The notes: a model not told the origin generated them from the sequence alone. DNA of 64,000 nt from Streptomyces sp. HUAS ZL42 (GCF_040782645.1 NZ_CP160403.1:4278001-4342000), one strand, 5' to 3'. Positions 32,570-41,011 are shown, counted from the stretch's first letter. A program made the numbers and translations.

Positions 32570-33055
32570 TCACCGGCCCGGCCGGCCCCGCTCGGTGCCG
32601 GTGTCGACGAGGATCTGTGCGGCCTGCGTCCCGCTGCCGGCGCGGACGGCCTCGGCCATGGCGGCGCGCGCGGCGTCGGGTGTGGCGTGCGGCGGGATCA
32701 CGAGGAGCGAGAAGAGGTCCTGCTCACCCCGGGTGACGAGAACGGTGTCGTCGCCGACCGGGGAGGAGTCGATGCGCACGACACGGCCGTCGATGGTCAT
32801 CCGCGTCGGCAGCCCTTCCCAGGCGTCGGTGTCCAGGCCGACGCGCGTGATGGGCCCGAGGTGGTCGGTCAGTGCGGAGATCAGGCCGGGAAGCTCGGCG
32901 GCGATGTCACGGGAACGCGGCCACCACGCCCCGTCGAGCACGCCCTGGCGGTCGTGTGTCGTCTCCAGCCGTACGACGGCCGTGCCGGGCCGCGCGGCCC
33001 GGTGGACGGCATCCGGCAGCAGCCTGCTCACGCGCGAGGAGTCGGAGTCGGACAT
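32570..33055 (-). CDS. DUF5994 family protein (copy 1)
   Basis: A 161-residue member of DUF5994: the signature LDGAWWPRSRDIAAELPGLI at about residues 40-59, then GPITRVGLDTDAWEGLPTRM and LFSLLVIPPHATPDAARAAM. Two further copies are encoded at 33673 and 36237 in the same island. Family function is unknown. Usually found near stress-type genes such as fatty-acid desaturases, as here. Confidence 0.9.
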   Translation of the reverse strand: MSDSDSSRVSRLLPDAVHRAARPGTAVVRLETTHDRQGVLDGAWWPRSRDIAAELPGLISALTDHLGPITRVGLDTDAWEGLPTRMTIDGRVVRIDSSPVGDDTVLVTRGEQDLFSLLVIPPHATPDAARAAMAEAVRAGSGTQAAQILVDTGTERGRPGR

Positions 33056-33217
33056 CGCTCTCGCCTGCCTGCCGGGAACACGGAAACCGAGTGGCTCCCT
33101 CATTTCCACGGTACTCCCCGGCCGACGGCGACCGTGAAGACCGCGGGGGCTGTGGAACACGCCGGAGTAGAGTGAAAGATCCAGTCCCCCTACGGGACAT
33201 CGAACTCCGAGGTCGCC

Positions 33218-33469
33218 ATGCAGCCCACGGAAGCACCCTCGGACGGGCACGCCGAGGTCCGCATCATCGCCGCCTCGCCCGAGGCCGCCCGCCGGGTCGC
33301 GGAGGCGCTCCGCCGTTGCTTCGCCGCCACCGAGCAGCGCAGCTACCCCGCGGGCGCCGACGGAGGAACCCGGCTCGACCTCACCGTGGACACCACACGC
33401 GTGGCAGAACCCGTGCGGTCGTGGCTGGAGACCAGCCGGTCCGCGGAGGACGGCAGCCGGCGGACGTGA
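33218..33469 (+). CDS. Small conserved hypothetical protein (83 aa)
   Basis: Starts MQPTEAPSDGHAEVRIIAAS and forms one alpha/beta unit: ASPEAARRVAEALRRCF, a strand with RSYPAGADGGTRLDLTVD, and a C-terminal helix. The ATG at 33218 is not preceded by a strong ribosome site. Placed between two DUF5994 genes. I have seen similar small proteins in Streptomyces but no function is known. Confidence 0.6.
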   Translation: MQPTEAPSDGHAEVRIIAASPEAARRVAEALRRCFAATEQRSYPAGADGGTRLDLTVDTTRVAEPVRSWLETSRSAEDGSRRT

Positions 33470-33672
33470 GCCGGGGCCGGGCAGCACCGACCGTCTCTGT
33501 CTTTCCGCACGACCCGTCGAGCCGGACGGCACCTGGTGGTCTCCCGCCCAGGACCTTCGTCAACAGCCATGTGGCGAGAGCCGGTTGGTTCGCCGCGGGA
33601 CCGCGCTCATGACGGCGGAACGGGCCTGCCCCACCAGCCCGGAGGCCGGGACCGACCGGGGTGGCGGGCGCC

Positions 33673-34071
33673 TCACGCGTGCCCTTCCGCCGCGGCCGCC
33701 ATGAGCGGTTCCGCGGCCTCCTCGGTCGTGTCCGGAGGTACGACCAGCAGGTCCCAGCGCCCCTGGCCGGGAGCGAGCAGGACGACGGTGTGCGTGGTGG
33801 CTGCCGTGCGGGTCCTGCGCAGTCGTACGACCTGGTTGGCGACGAGCATCCGGCCGGGTGCGGCAGTCCACGTCGCCCCGTTGACCGTGACGCTGGTGAT
33901 GTGGCCCCACGCGCGCGGCAACCCGGCGAGCAGCTGGGGGAGTTCGGCGAGCAGGTCGTACGAACGCGGCCACCACGCTCCGTCGATGGGCCGGGGCAGA
34001 CCGCCGCGAGGTGCCAGACGCAGGCGCAGTAGGGGATGGGACGGAAGCGGGGGTTGCAGTGCGGTGGTCAT
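33673..34071 (-). CDS. DUF5994 family protein (copy 2)
   Basis: A 132-residue DUF5994 protein: IDGAWWPRSYDLLAELPQLL, then WGHITSVTVNGATW and the WDLLVVPPDTTEEAAEPLM end. ATG 34071 is chosen because AGGAG lies six bases upstream. It follows the desaturase gene on the same strand after 43 bp and is likely co-transcribed with it. Clearly paralogous to the copies at 32570 and 36237. Confidence 0.9.
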   Translation of the reverse strand: MTTALQPPLPSHPLLRLRLAPRGGLPRPIDGAWWPRSYDLLAELPQLLAGLPRAWGHITSVTVNGATWTAAPGRMLVANQVVRLRRTRTAATTHTVVLLAPGQGRWDLLVVPPDTTEEAAEPLMAAAAEGHA

Positions 34072-34113
34072 GAGGGCTCCTGCCAACTGCCTTACGCGGA
34101 CGAGTGGTTGATG

Positions 34114-35112
34114 TCAGGTCCGGCGGGCGGCGACGCGGGCCGGACTCGGCCAGCGCACGTCGTGCACCCAGCCGAGGCGTTCGAGGAGGCGGATGACGGC
34201 GGCCGACGGGTCGATCTGGCCGCGGTCGACGCCGTGCCGGGCGCTGGTGGGGTCGGCGTGGTGGAGGTTGTGCCAGCTCTCGCCGAACGAGAGCAGGGCG
34301 AGGGGCCACAGGTTGGTGGCCCGGTCGTGGCGCCGGGTGCGGAACGGACGCTCGCCGATCATGTGGCAGAGGGAGTTCACGCTCCAGGTGACGTGGTGGA
34401 GCAGGGCGATGCGCACAAGTCCCGCCCACAGCAGGGCGGTTACCCCGTACACCCAGGTACCGCCGATGAGCCAGCCCGCCCCGAACGGCAGGGCGAGGGT
34501 GAGGAGGCACAGCACCGGGAAGGCGCGGGCGACGGCCCGGATGTCGCGGTCGGCCAGCAGGTCGGGGGCGTACCGGTCGGCGGGTGTACGGTCGTTGCGG
34601 AACAGCCAGCCGACGTGCGCGTGCAGCAACCCGCGCAACTGGCCGCGCAGATGTGTGCCGTAGCGGTACGGGGAGTGCGGATCGCCAGGCCGGTCGGTGA
34701 AGGCGTGGTGGCGGCGGTGGGTGGCGACCCAGCCGATGACGTCACCCTGGAAGCTCATCGAGCCTGCCACCGCGAGCGCGATGCGCACGGGGCGGACGGC
34801 CCGGTAGCCCCCGTGGGTGAGACCGCGATGGAAGCCGACCGTGATGCCGAGGCCCGTGACCGTGTAGAGGACGAGCGCGAGGACGATGTCCGCGGGATGG
34901 ACGAGGCTGCCCCACAGCAGCCATCCGAGCAGGCCGAGAGCCACGAACGGCAGGACGACGATCACGGCCGTGATGCCGACGTACAGCCGCTCACCGCCGT
35001 CGCGCGCGGGCGCCGGGCCGTCCGGCGGGAAAGGGGAGGTGCCGTCGTAACCGCCGTCGTCACCCTGGGGTGGCGCGGCCGTGGCGGTGGACGTGGTGGG
35101 GCGGGGTGACAT
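34114..35112 (-). CDS. Acyl-CoA/acyl-lipid delta-9 desaturase
   Basis: A 332-residue membrane desaturase. All three histidine boxes are present: HRGLTH, HRRHH and, near the C-terminus, HNLHH; four membrane segments lie between them. Such enzymes insert a double bond in membrane fatty acids and are often induced by cold or osmotic stress. ATG 35112 follows AAGGAG. First gene of a probable unit with DUF5994 copy 2. Confidence 0.93.
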   Translation of the reverse strand: MSPRPTTSTATAAPPQGDDGGYDGTSPFPPDGPAPARDGGERLYVGITAVIVVLPFVALGLLGWLLWGSLVHPADIVLALVLYTVTGLGITVGFHRGLTHGGYRAVRPVRIALAVAGSMSFQGDVIGWVATHRRHHAFTDRPGDPHSPYRYGTHLRGQLRGLLHAHVGWLFRNDRTPADRYAPDLLADRDIRAVARAFPVLCLLTLALPFGAGWLIGGTWVYGVTALLWAGLVRIALLHHVTWSVNSLCHMIGERPFRTRRHDRATNLWPLALLSFGESWHNLHHADPTSARHGVDRGQIDPSAAVIRLLERLGWVHDVRWPSPARVAARRT

Positions 35113-35380
35113 GGAGGGACTCCTTGACCTGGGCGAAGGCCGCTGGGATGAGGTGCGGCCGGGGTCACGGGCTGCCCCTGATGGATGGGTGATGTGCTGG
35201 GGACGACCTGTCGGATAGGCACGAAACACCCTCGTTCTCCCCACCGTACTCCCCTCGCGGACGGAAACACCCAGGCAGACCGCCCGCCTCCGGCACCGCG
35301 GTTCAGGGCCCTGGCCGGACGTTGACTGGCACCACGGCGCGGGTGGTGCCACCGACACGACGTAAGCGGTACACACGACC
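35113..35380. other. Upstream region of the desaturase gene
   Basis: About 270 bp between the divergent desaturase gene and the frame at 35381. It must contain the desaturase promoter. No repeat or operator is evident. Confidence 0.35.
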
Positions 35381-35722
35381 TTGTACGACCAGACGCGCGC
35401 CCAACAGCCCGCGAGCCGCCAGCCGGGCGACGCCGAACGCCGGCCCTCGGGTCCGAAGCCGCTGCTCCCTCCGGACGGTCGGGACGAGTTCGTCCGGCGT
35501 CTCGGACACGCCGTCAACACCTTCGAGATCACCCCGCGCAAGGCGCTCGAAGAGGCCGAGGGCGCCTTCGACGAAGCCGCCGCCCAGCTCGTCAGCGCCC
35601 TTTCCGAACAACGGCAGGCGCTCGCCGGCTGGCAGGACCGAGACCCCGAGACGGACTCCGCCGAACTCCGGATCGCGCTGAGGCAGTACCGGGAGATCGC
35701 CCAGCGGTTGCTGCGCGTGTAG
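35381..35722 (+). CDS. Conserved small acidic helical protein
   Basis: A 113-residue protein with a TTG start at 35381 (no good ATG upstream in frame). It contains GRDEFVRRLGHAVNTFEITP, an acidic helix (ALEEAEGAFDEAAAQLVSAL) and a C-terminal LRIALRQYREIAQRLL helix. I recall similar short proteins in Streptomyces beside stress genes; function unknown. The start is uncertain and the ribosome site weak. Confidence 0.6.
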   Translation: MYDQTRAQQPASRQPGDAERRPSGPKPLLPPDGRDEFVRRLGHAVNTFEITPRKALEEAEGAFDEAAAQLVSALSEQRQALAGWQDRDPETDSAELRIALRQYREIAQRLLRV

Positions 35723-36236
35723 CCGACCGCCGGGTCGTGCACGCCCGGCGCCACTCGTTCCGACAGCCGCCGTCAGCTCGTCCGAGCGCGGACGGCGGCC
35801 GTCGAGGGCTCCCCCGCGCGGCCGTTTCCCCCTTCTCAGGCGCGCTTCGGAGCCAGGTGCCCCGCATCGGACCGTGCGACGGCGCGCGGGAGCGACCGCG
35901 CAGGTCTCGCGACGAGGGGAGGTAACGGGTAGGGCAACGAGGCGAAGGCAAGGGCCGGCCGGAATGGGCCATGGAAGCCGACGGCTGTGCGGGGCTGCGA
36001 TTCGGTCCTTGCCCGGGATCACGGGGCACGGGCAGCCGTCAGGGCTGCCGAACGCCGCAAGCCTAGGTGCGCTTCCCCCGGATGAGAACCCTCCGGACGA
36101 CCCGGCCGCCGACCCGCCGGGCCGGAGTACCGTGGAACGGACCGGGAGTTCTCCGTACGTCGGCCCCGTCGGCGTCGTTCTCGGCGCACCACGACACCGG
36201 GCCGCCGCACGGCTGCCCGGGGACAGGGACCGCGAC
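35723..36236. other. Gene-free 514 bp before DUF5994 copy 3
   Basis: Several long frames cross this stretch but none has protein-like composition. I see no terminator with a T-tract. It presumably contains the promoter for the gene at 36237 and decayed sequence. Confidence 0.4.
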
Positions 36237-36716
36237 ATGAACGCGCCCACCGGTCAACGCGCCTCGCCCGACCGGACCCGCCCCTCCGCCCTTCCCGCCG
36301 CCCGGCTCACCCTGCGCCCGCCGACCTTCCCGTCCGGCCCGGTGAGCGGTGCCTGGTGGCCCCGCTCCGACGATCTGCCGGCCGAACTGCCCGCGCTCAT
36401 CAAGGCGTTCGACACTTCGCGGGGGCGGGTGACCCGGGTGACCGCACACCGCGACACCTGGCCCCAGACGCCGTGCGACCTGCCCGTCGACGGTCACACG
36501 GTGAAGGCCGCCTGGCTCACGTCCGGGTTCGACCCGCACGCGATCCGGCTGTTCTCCTACGGCGTCGGCCGCTGGGACCTGCTGGTCGTCCCACCAGGAA
36601 CCGATGCGGCCACGGCCGCACGGCTGATGACGGCGGCGGCCGACCCCGGGCTCCACCGCACCGCGAGCGGGCTCCTGGAGGACGAGGACACGAACCCCTC
36701 GGCAGCAGACACTTGA
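36237..36716 (+). CDS. DUF5994 family protein (copy 3)
   Basis: A 159-residue DUF5994 protein: VSGAWWPRSDDLPAELPALI, RGRVTRVTAHRDTW, and RWDLLVVPPGTDAATAARLM. The C-terminal 25 residues form a charged tail. It is in the opposite orientation to copies 1 and 2, and is the last intact gene of the second island before the third att core. Confidence 0.9.
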   Translation: MNAPTGQRASPDRTRPSALPAARLTLRPPTFPSGPVSGAWWPRSDDLPAELPALIKAFDTSRGRVTRVTAHRDTWPQTPCDLPVDGHTVKAAWLTSGFDPHAIRLFSYGVGRWDLLVVPPGTDAATAARLMTAAADPGLHRTASGLLEDEDTNPSAADT

Positions 36717-36835
36717 TCTTCCGGATTCCGGTTTCACGAGTCGAGTACCAGCTGCCCGACAAGGCCGAATCGGCGGGCAGAGCACGCGCGAACCCAGCTG
36801 TCGACCGCGTGCTGTGCTCCACCCTCCACGAGCAT

Positions 36836-36926
36836 CGTTTCCGCAGGGCAACGGAGATCCCGCCGAGGAGCCCCAGGTCAGCACCCCACCACTTCCAATC
36901 GCCGCACGAGTGGCAGGACTTCAGCC
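36836..36926 (+). repeat. Third attachment-site core with right-end arm
   Basis: GCACGAGTGGCAGGACTTCAGCC at 36904-36926 repeats the 23-bp core found at 24456-24478 and 31894-31916. The preceding 68 bp match the arm before the middle copy (CGTTTCCGCAGG start, CCCCAGGTCAGC inside). Beyond the core the sequence differs from the other copies but again forms a short hairpin (GCGGGAC with GTCCCGC). It marks the right border of the stacked islands. Confidence 0.7.
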
Positions 36927-36970
36927 GCGGGACTTTCCGGGTCCCGCCCTTGTCACATGTCCGGTCGGGC

Positions 36971-38389
36971 TCAGGAAGGCCATGCGCCGAGGAGGTCCGC
37001 CGGGCCGTACTCGACATCCAGGCCCGTGCAGTCGGTGCCACTGCGTGAGACCGCGACCAACGGGACGGGGTCGGGCGTGAGTGCGACACGGTGCCCGACG
37101 AGCGCCGAAAGGTCGTGGCGGTCGAAGGGGGCGTTCTCCAGCCACTTCACCGAGCCGACGAACAGCAATTCCTTGGCGATGGGCGCGCGGTCGGCTCCCA
37201 CGATGTCGATCTCCACGTCGTTGGTGCGGGTCCAGTAGGCGCCGATGGCCGGGGCAGCGGGGAGCTGCTCGTCAGGCAGGAGGCGGGCCAGTGCCTCGCG
37301 GACAAGGGGCTCGACGGCCCTGCCGCGCCAGCTGGTCCAGTTCTCGCGGATGCGGTGCAGTGTCAGGTCACCCCGGCCTCGTTCGATCTCCTCCATCGCC
37401 GGGCCGAGGAACCTGAGCCAGAAGCGGAGGTAGGGGTCCGCGACGCGGTAGCGGCGGTCCTTGGAAGGGCGCGTGGAGACGGGAAGTTCGGCCGCGACCA
37501 CTCTCTTGCCCACCAGGGTTCCCAGCGAGCGCTGGAGCGGGGTCGCCCCGATTCCGCCGGCGGCGCGGGCGATGTTGGTGAAGGTCCGCTCTCCGCTGCC
37601 GATCGCCGACAGCACGGTACGCGCCTGCACCTGCTGCGGGAACTCGGCGGCGAGCGAGCGTTCCGCCGAGACCAGCAGGGCCGACACCGGATCGGCCAGC
37701 GCCGAGGACAGGAAGTCCCACACCCCGGCGCCGTGCGGCCATTCCGCGCAGATCAGGGGCAGCCCGCCGGTGATCAGCGCCGCGTCGAACGCCTCGGCCG
37801 CGTCGAGGCCCAGCATTCCGCCGACCTCGGCCGGGTTGAGAGGGCCGAGGACCATCTCGCGTCCGCGCTGATGGAAGGGGCGGCCGTAGCTGTTCAGCGC
37901 CTCCATCATCGACAGATCGGAGCCGATGAGGATCAGCAGGACCGGCTTGGTTTCCAGCACTCGGTCCCAGGCTCGCTGCAGCGTGCCCTCGAAGGCGCCG
38001 TCCGCGTCCATCAGGTACGGCACCTCGTCCATGACCACCACGCTCGCCCGGTCGTGGGGAAGGGCTGCCGCCAGCACGTCGAAGGCGGCGTCCCAGCTCG
38101 CGGGACGGGCCGAGGCCAGCAGGGCGGCCGATGAAAGGTTCGACACCTGCGCGTCCTGAGCGAGTCGTTCGAGATCGGCCTGGGGGGAGGATCCCGTAGC
38201 GGCGTAGAAGAGGAAGGGTGCGCCGGACCGCTCGGCGAACCGCTCGACCAGGCGCGACTTCCCCACTCGCCTGCGCCCTCGCAACATCACGCATCGCCCG
38301 GGCCGCTCCCCGCCGACACCCGCCGTCACCTTCCCCAGCTCGCGGCTCAACGTCTCGAGCTCTCGCGTCCTGCCTACGAAGTCACCCAC
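36971..38389 (-). CDS. AAA ATPase with DUF234 nuclease-like domain
   Basis: A 472-residue protein of the archaeal-type ATPase family. The N-terminal P-loop domain has GRRRVGKSRLVERF (Walker A) and ASVVVMDEVPYL (Walker B). A winged-helix region (about 265-340) is followed by a DUF234-type domain with NDVEIDIVG and, after it, AKELLFVGSVKW, a spacing like the D-ExD-K core of PD-(D/E)XK nucleases. Family members are scattered, often mobile, and functionally uncharacterised. GTG start 38389; a 24-bp palindrome lies 42 bp upstream. Confidence 0.85.
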   Translation of the reverse strand: MGDFVGRTRELETLSRELGKVTAGVGGERPGRCVMLRGRRRVGKSRLVERFAERSGAPFLFYAATGSSPQADLERLAQDAQVSNLSSAALLASARPASWDAAFDVLAAALPHDRASVVVMDEVPYLMDADGAFEGTLQRAWDRVLETKPVLLILIGSDLSMMEALNSYGRPFHQRGREMVLGPLNPAEVGGMLGLDAAEAFDAALITGGLPLICAEWPHGAGVWDFLSSALADPVSALLVSAERSLAAEFPQQVQARTVLSAIGSGERTFTNIARAAGGIGATPLQRSLGTLVGKRVVAAELPVSTRPSKDRRYRVADPYLRFWLRFLGPAMEEIERGRGDLTLHRIRENWTSWRGRAVEPLVREALARLLPDEQLPAAPAIGAYWTRTNDVEIDIVGADRAPIAKELLFVGSVKWLENAPFDRHDLSALVGHRVALTPDPVPLVAVSRSGTDCTGLDVEYGPADLLGAWPS

Positions 38390-38430
38390 GCCATTGCCCT
38401 TCCGTTCCCTGGCAAGAGACTAACTACATC

Positions 38431-38454
38431 GTTACAAACATCAATGTTAGTAAC
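38431..38454. promoter_or_regulatory. 24-bp palindrome upstream of the AAA ATPase gene
   Basis: GTTACAAACATC followed by AATGTTAGTAAC forms an inverted repeat, 10 of 12 positions pairing. The flanks are unusually AT-rich for this genome, as expected for a promoter. The distance to the start codon at 38389 suits an operator, possibly for an unlinked regulator since the ATPase itself has no typical repressor HTH. Confidence 0.5.
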
Positions 38455-38466
38455 TTCGATATCACT

Positions 38467-38645
38467 CAAGCGGAGGAGCGCGCCGTCCGGGCGGCCGTGA
38501 CGGCTGCTGCCCGGGCACGGCGGGCGCCAAGGGCGAGGTCGGCGGTCGGCCGGTCCCGGAACAGCGCCTGGGGGCCGGTGTCGGCGCGGCCGTAGCGGGT
38601 GTCGTGGCGGGTCTCGTCGTGGTTGGACAGCACCCGGGTGGAGGA
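38467..38645 (-). pseudogene. Alpha-glucosidase (GH13) internal remnant
   Basis: A minus-strand frame reads STRVLSNHDETRHDTRYGRA, then DTGPQALFRD, TADLALGARRARAAAVTAA and stop. NHD with the following RH is conserved region IV of family GH13, and the context matches the alpha-glucosidase subgroup, where VLSNHDVTRHVTRYG and ALG-RRARAAALL are usual. Only about 58 codons remain between the TetR stop and the palindrome region. Confidence 0.7.
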
Positions 38646-39311
38646 CTAGCGAGTCCCCGGCCCCGTCGCCAGCAGCCCGTTGACCACCAGCGCCGCCAGC
38701 GTCTCCGCCGTCGCCGTCAGCTGCTGCGGTGAGGCGGGCTCGGGCCTGCCCAGGCGTCGTGCCAGGGGGACGTCCAGCATTCCGGAGACGGGCGGGATGA
38801 CCGCGAAGAACAGCACGTGGGCCGGGACGGGTGCCATGCGGCCGGCCGCCACGAGGCGCTCGATGCCGAGCAGCATGGTCTGCAGGATCGGCGCGATGTA
38901 GCGCTCGTACAGGTAGTCCAACCGCTCCGTGTCCCGGTTGAGTTCGTCGACGAAGAGGCGCCCGATGAGGGGCGCGTCCGCCGCGGTTCGGTAGAACCCC
39001 GTGATGATCTGCCGCAGCCGCTCGGCATCGTCCTCGATCGAGGGGTCCACCTCCGGGATGCGCGCCAGCTGTTCCCCCAGGGCGGAGTCCACCACCGCGC
39101 GCCAGAACGCCGCCTTGGACCCGTAGCGGTCGTTGATGAAGTTGTGGCTGACGCCCAGGCGGCGGGCCAGTTCGCGCGCGGAAGCGTGGTCGTACCCCAG
39201 CTCGGCGAAGGCTTCGAGCCCGCGCCGCAGGATGCTCTCCTCCGCGGGCACCGCCGGAGTGTCCGCACCGGGGCGCCCCGGTCGTCGAGCGGACTCGGTC
39301 CTTGCTCCCAC
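38646..39311 (-). CDS. TetR family repressor of the adjacent MFS exporter
   Basis: A 221-residue TetR-type regulator: helix-turn-helix at about residues 25-70 (LEAFAELGYDHASARELARR and VSHNFINDRYGSKAAFWRAV) and a helical ligand-binding domain. GTG start at 39311 with GGAGG five bases before. It is divergent from the MFS gene, and three palindromic sites fill the gap, so local repression with autoregulation is likely. The ligand may be a drug exported by the pump (inference). Confidence 0.9.
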   Translation of the reverse strand: MGARTESARRPGRPGADTPAVPAEESILRRGLEAFAELGYDHASARELARRLGVSHNFINDRYGSKAAFWRAVVDSALGEQLARIPEVDPSIEDDAERLRQIITGFYRTAADAPLIGRLFVDELNRDTERLDYLYERYIAPILQTMLLGIERLVAAGRMAPVPAHVLFFAVIPPVSGMLDVPLARRLGRPEPASPQQLTATAETLAALVVNGLLATGPGTR

Positions 39312-39366
39312 TCCTGCCTCCCTCGCCGCTTGCCCCGGGCCTCCCGGGGACTCGCCGACAGTTTAC

Positions 39367-39394
39367 TTGACAGCTGTCAGATCGAAGCTAATCT
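39367..39394 (+). promoter_or_regulatory. Promoter of the MFS exporter gene
   Basis: TTGACA at 39367-39372, a 16-bp spacer and TAATCT at 39389-39394 form a vegetative-type promoter pointing at the MFS gene. The -35 box overlaps the first TetR palindrome and the -10 box overlaps the second, an arrangement for direct repression. Confidence 0.65.
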
Positions 39395-39427
39395 GACAGA
39401 CGTCAGGAAGAATCTGACACGCGTCAG
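39368..39427. promoter_or_regulatory. Three TetR operator palindromes
   Basis: TGACAGCTGTCA (39368-39379), CTGACAGACGTCAG (39393-39406) and CTGACACGCGTCAG (39414-39427) share the form CTGAC-N4-GTCAG. Their centres are about 26 and 21 bp apart, so dimers would bind on similar faces of the helix. Their place between the TetR and MFS starts makes the TetR protein the obvious binder. Confidence 0.75.
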
Positions 39428-39474
39428 AGTGGCCGCGTACTCCTGTCACCCCGTACTTCAACCGGAGTTCCGTC

Positions 39475-40986
39475 ATGCCCAAAACCTCCGCCGAGACGCC
39501 GGCCGGGGCGGCCACCGTCTCCGCCCTCCCGTCCGCCGAAGCACCGCCCCGCCACCGCTGGTGGATCCTCGCCGTCATCGGCGTGGCCCAGTTGATGGTG
39601 GTCCTGGACGCGACGATCGTGAACATCGCCCTGCCCTCCGCCCAGAAGGACCTGGGGTTCTCCGACGGGGACCGACAGTGGGTCGTCACCGCGTACGCGC
39701 TCGCCTTCGGCAGTCTGCTGCTGCTCGGCGGGCGGATAGCCGACCTGTTCGGCCGCAAGATGACCTTCCTGGTCGGCCTGGTCGGCTTCGCCGGGGCGTC
39801 CGCCCTGGGAGGCGCGGCCGGCAGCTTCGAAGTGCTGATCGTCGCGCGCGCCGCGCAGGGTCTGTTCGGCGCCCTGCTCGCACCCGCCGCGCTGTCCCTG
39901 CTGACGACGACGTTCACCGACGCCAAGGAACGCGCCAGGGCTTTCGGCGTGTACGGCGCCATCGCGGGGGCCGGCGGTGCCATCGGCCTGCTGCTCGGCG
40001 GTGTGCTGACCGAGTACCTCGACTGGCGCTGGACCCTGTACGTCAACCTCGCCTTCGCCGCGGTCGCCTTCGTCGGTGGCGCCCTCCTGCTCAAGCGCGC
40101 CACCCGCGACACGAGCGCCACCATCGACATCCCCGGCGCCGTCCTCGTCAGCGGCGGTCTGTTCTGCCTGGTCTACGGCTTCTCCAACGCCGAGAGCCAC
40201 GACTGGAGCTCGGTCGCCACCTGGGGCTTCCTGGTCGCCGGAGCCGTACTGCTCGCCGTGTTCACCGGGTGGCAGACCCGCGCAGCCCACCCCCTGCTGC
40301 CCCTGCGCGTCCTGCTCGACCGCAACCGCGGCGCCTCCTTCGTCTCCGTGCTGATCCTGGGCGCCGGCATGTTCGGTGTCTTCCTCTTCCTCACCTACTA
40401 CCTGCAGCAGAGTCTGGGTTACACCCCGGTCGAGACGGGTCTGGCCTTCCTGCCCATGATCGCCGCCCTCATGGTCGCCTCCACCCTCGCCACCACCGTG
40501 CTCATCCCCCGCATCGGCCCCAAGCCGATCGTCCCGCTCGGCATGGGCGCGGCGGCCGCCGGCATGGTCTGGCTGACCGGCCTCGGCCTGACCAGCAGCT
40601 ACACCACCGACATCCTCCCGCCGCTGATCGTGGCCGGCCTCGGCCTGGGCCTGCTCATGGCCCCCGCCATGAGCCTCGCCACCGCCGGCGTCGCCGCCGA
40701 GGACGCCGGCGTCGCCTCGGCGGCCGTCAACACGATGCAGCAGATCGGCGGGTCTCTCGGCACCGCCCTGCTCAACACCCTCTCCACCAGCGCTGCCACC
40801 GACTACCTGGTCGGCAAGAACCCCAAGGACCCCGCCGTCCTCGCCCAGGCCGGCCTGGAGGCGTACTCCACCGCCTACTGGTGGTCCGCCGCCTTCTTCG
40901 CCGCCGGCGTGATCATCAGCGTGCTCCTCTACCGGCGTGGCGTACCGGCCACCGACCCGGACACGGCACCCGTGGTGCACATGTGA
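39475..40986 (+). CDS. MFS multidrug exporter, DHA2 (14-TMS) type
   Basis: A 503-residue membrane transporter of the EmrB/QacA (DHA2) group, with 14 membrane segments. Motif A appears as LGGRIADLFGRKMTF, and the family D1 motif as VVLDATIVNIALPSA in the first helix; motif C-like glycine repeats follow in helix 5 (GAIAGAGGAIGLLLGG). The gene is divergent from its presumed repressor and followed by a strong bidirectional terminator. Substrate unknown; antibiotic or toxic compound efflux is typical. Confidence 0.93.
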   Translation: MPKTSAETPAGAATVSALPSAEAPPRHRWWILAVIGVAQLMVVLDATIVNIALPSAQKDLGFSDGDRQWVVTAYALAFGSLLLLGGRIADLFGRKMTFLVGLVGFAGASALGGAAGSFEVLIVARAAQGLFGALLAPAALSLLTTTFTDAKERARAFGVYGAIAGAGGAIGLLLGGVLTEYLDWRWTLYVNLAFAAVAFVGGALLLKRATRDTSATIDIPGAVLVSGGLFCLVYGFSNAESHDWSSVATWGFLVAGAVLLAVFTGWQTRAAHPLLPLRVLLDRNRGASFVSVLILGAGMFGVFLFLTYYLQQSLGYTPVETGLAFLPMIAALMVASTLATTVLIPRIGPKPIVPLGMGAAAAGMVWLTGLGLTSSYTTDILPPLIVAGLGLGLLMAPAMSLATAGVAAEDAGVASAAVNTMQQIGGSLGTALLNTLSTSAATDYLVGKNPKDPAVLAQAGLEAYSTAYWWSAAFFAAGVIISVLLYRRGVPATDPDTAPVVHM

Positions 40987-41011
40987 GATCCCGGTCGGGC
41001 CGGCACGACCA

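Noticed and set aside
36717..37048. A protein-coding gene over the third att copy
   Set aside because: The open frame there matches the end of the 31596 gene only in the shared arm; the rest is not conserved and crosses into the antisense of the ATPase gene.
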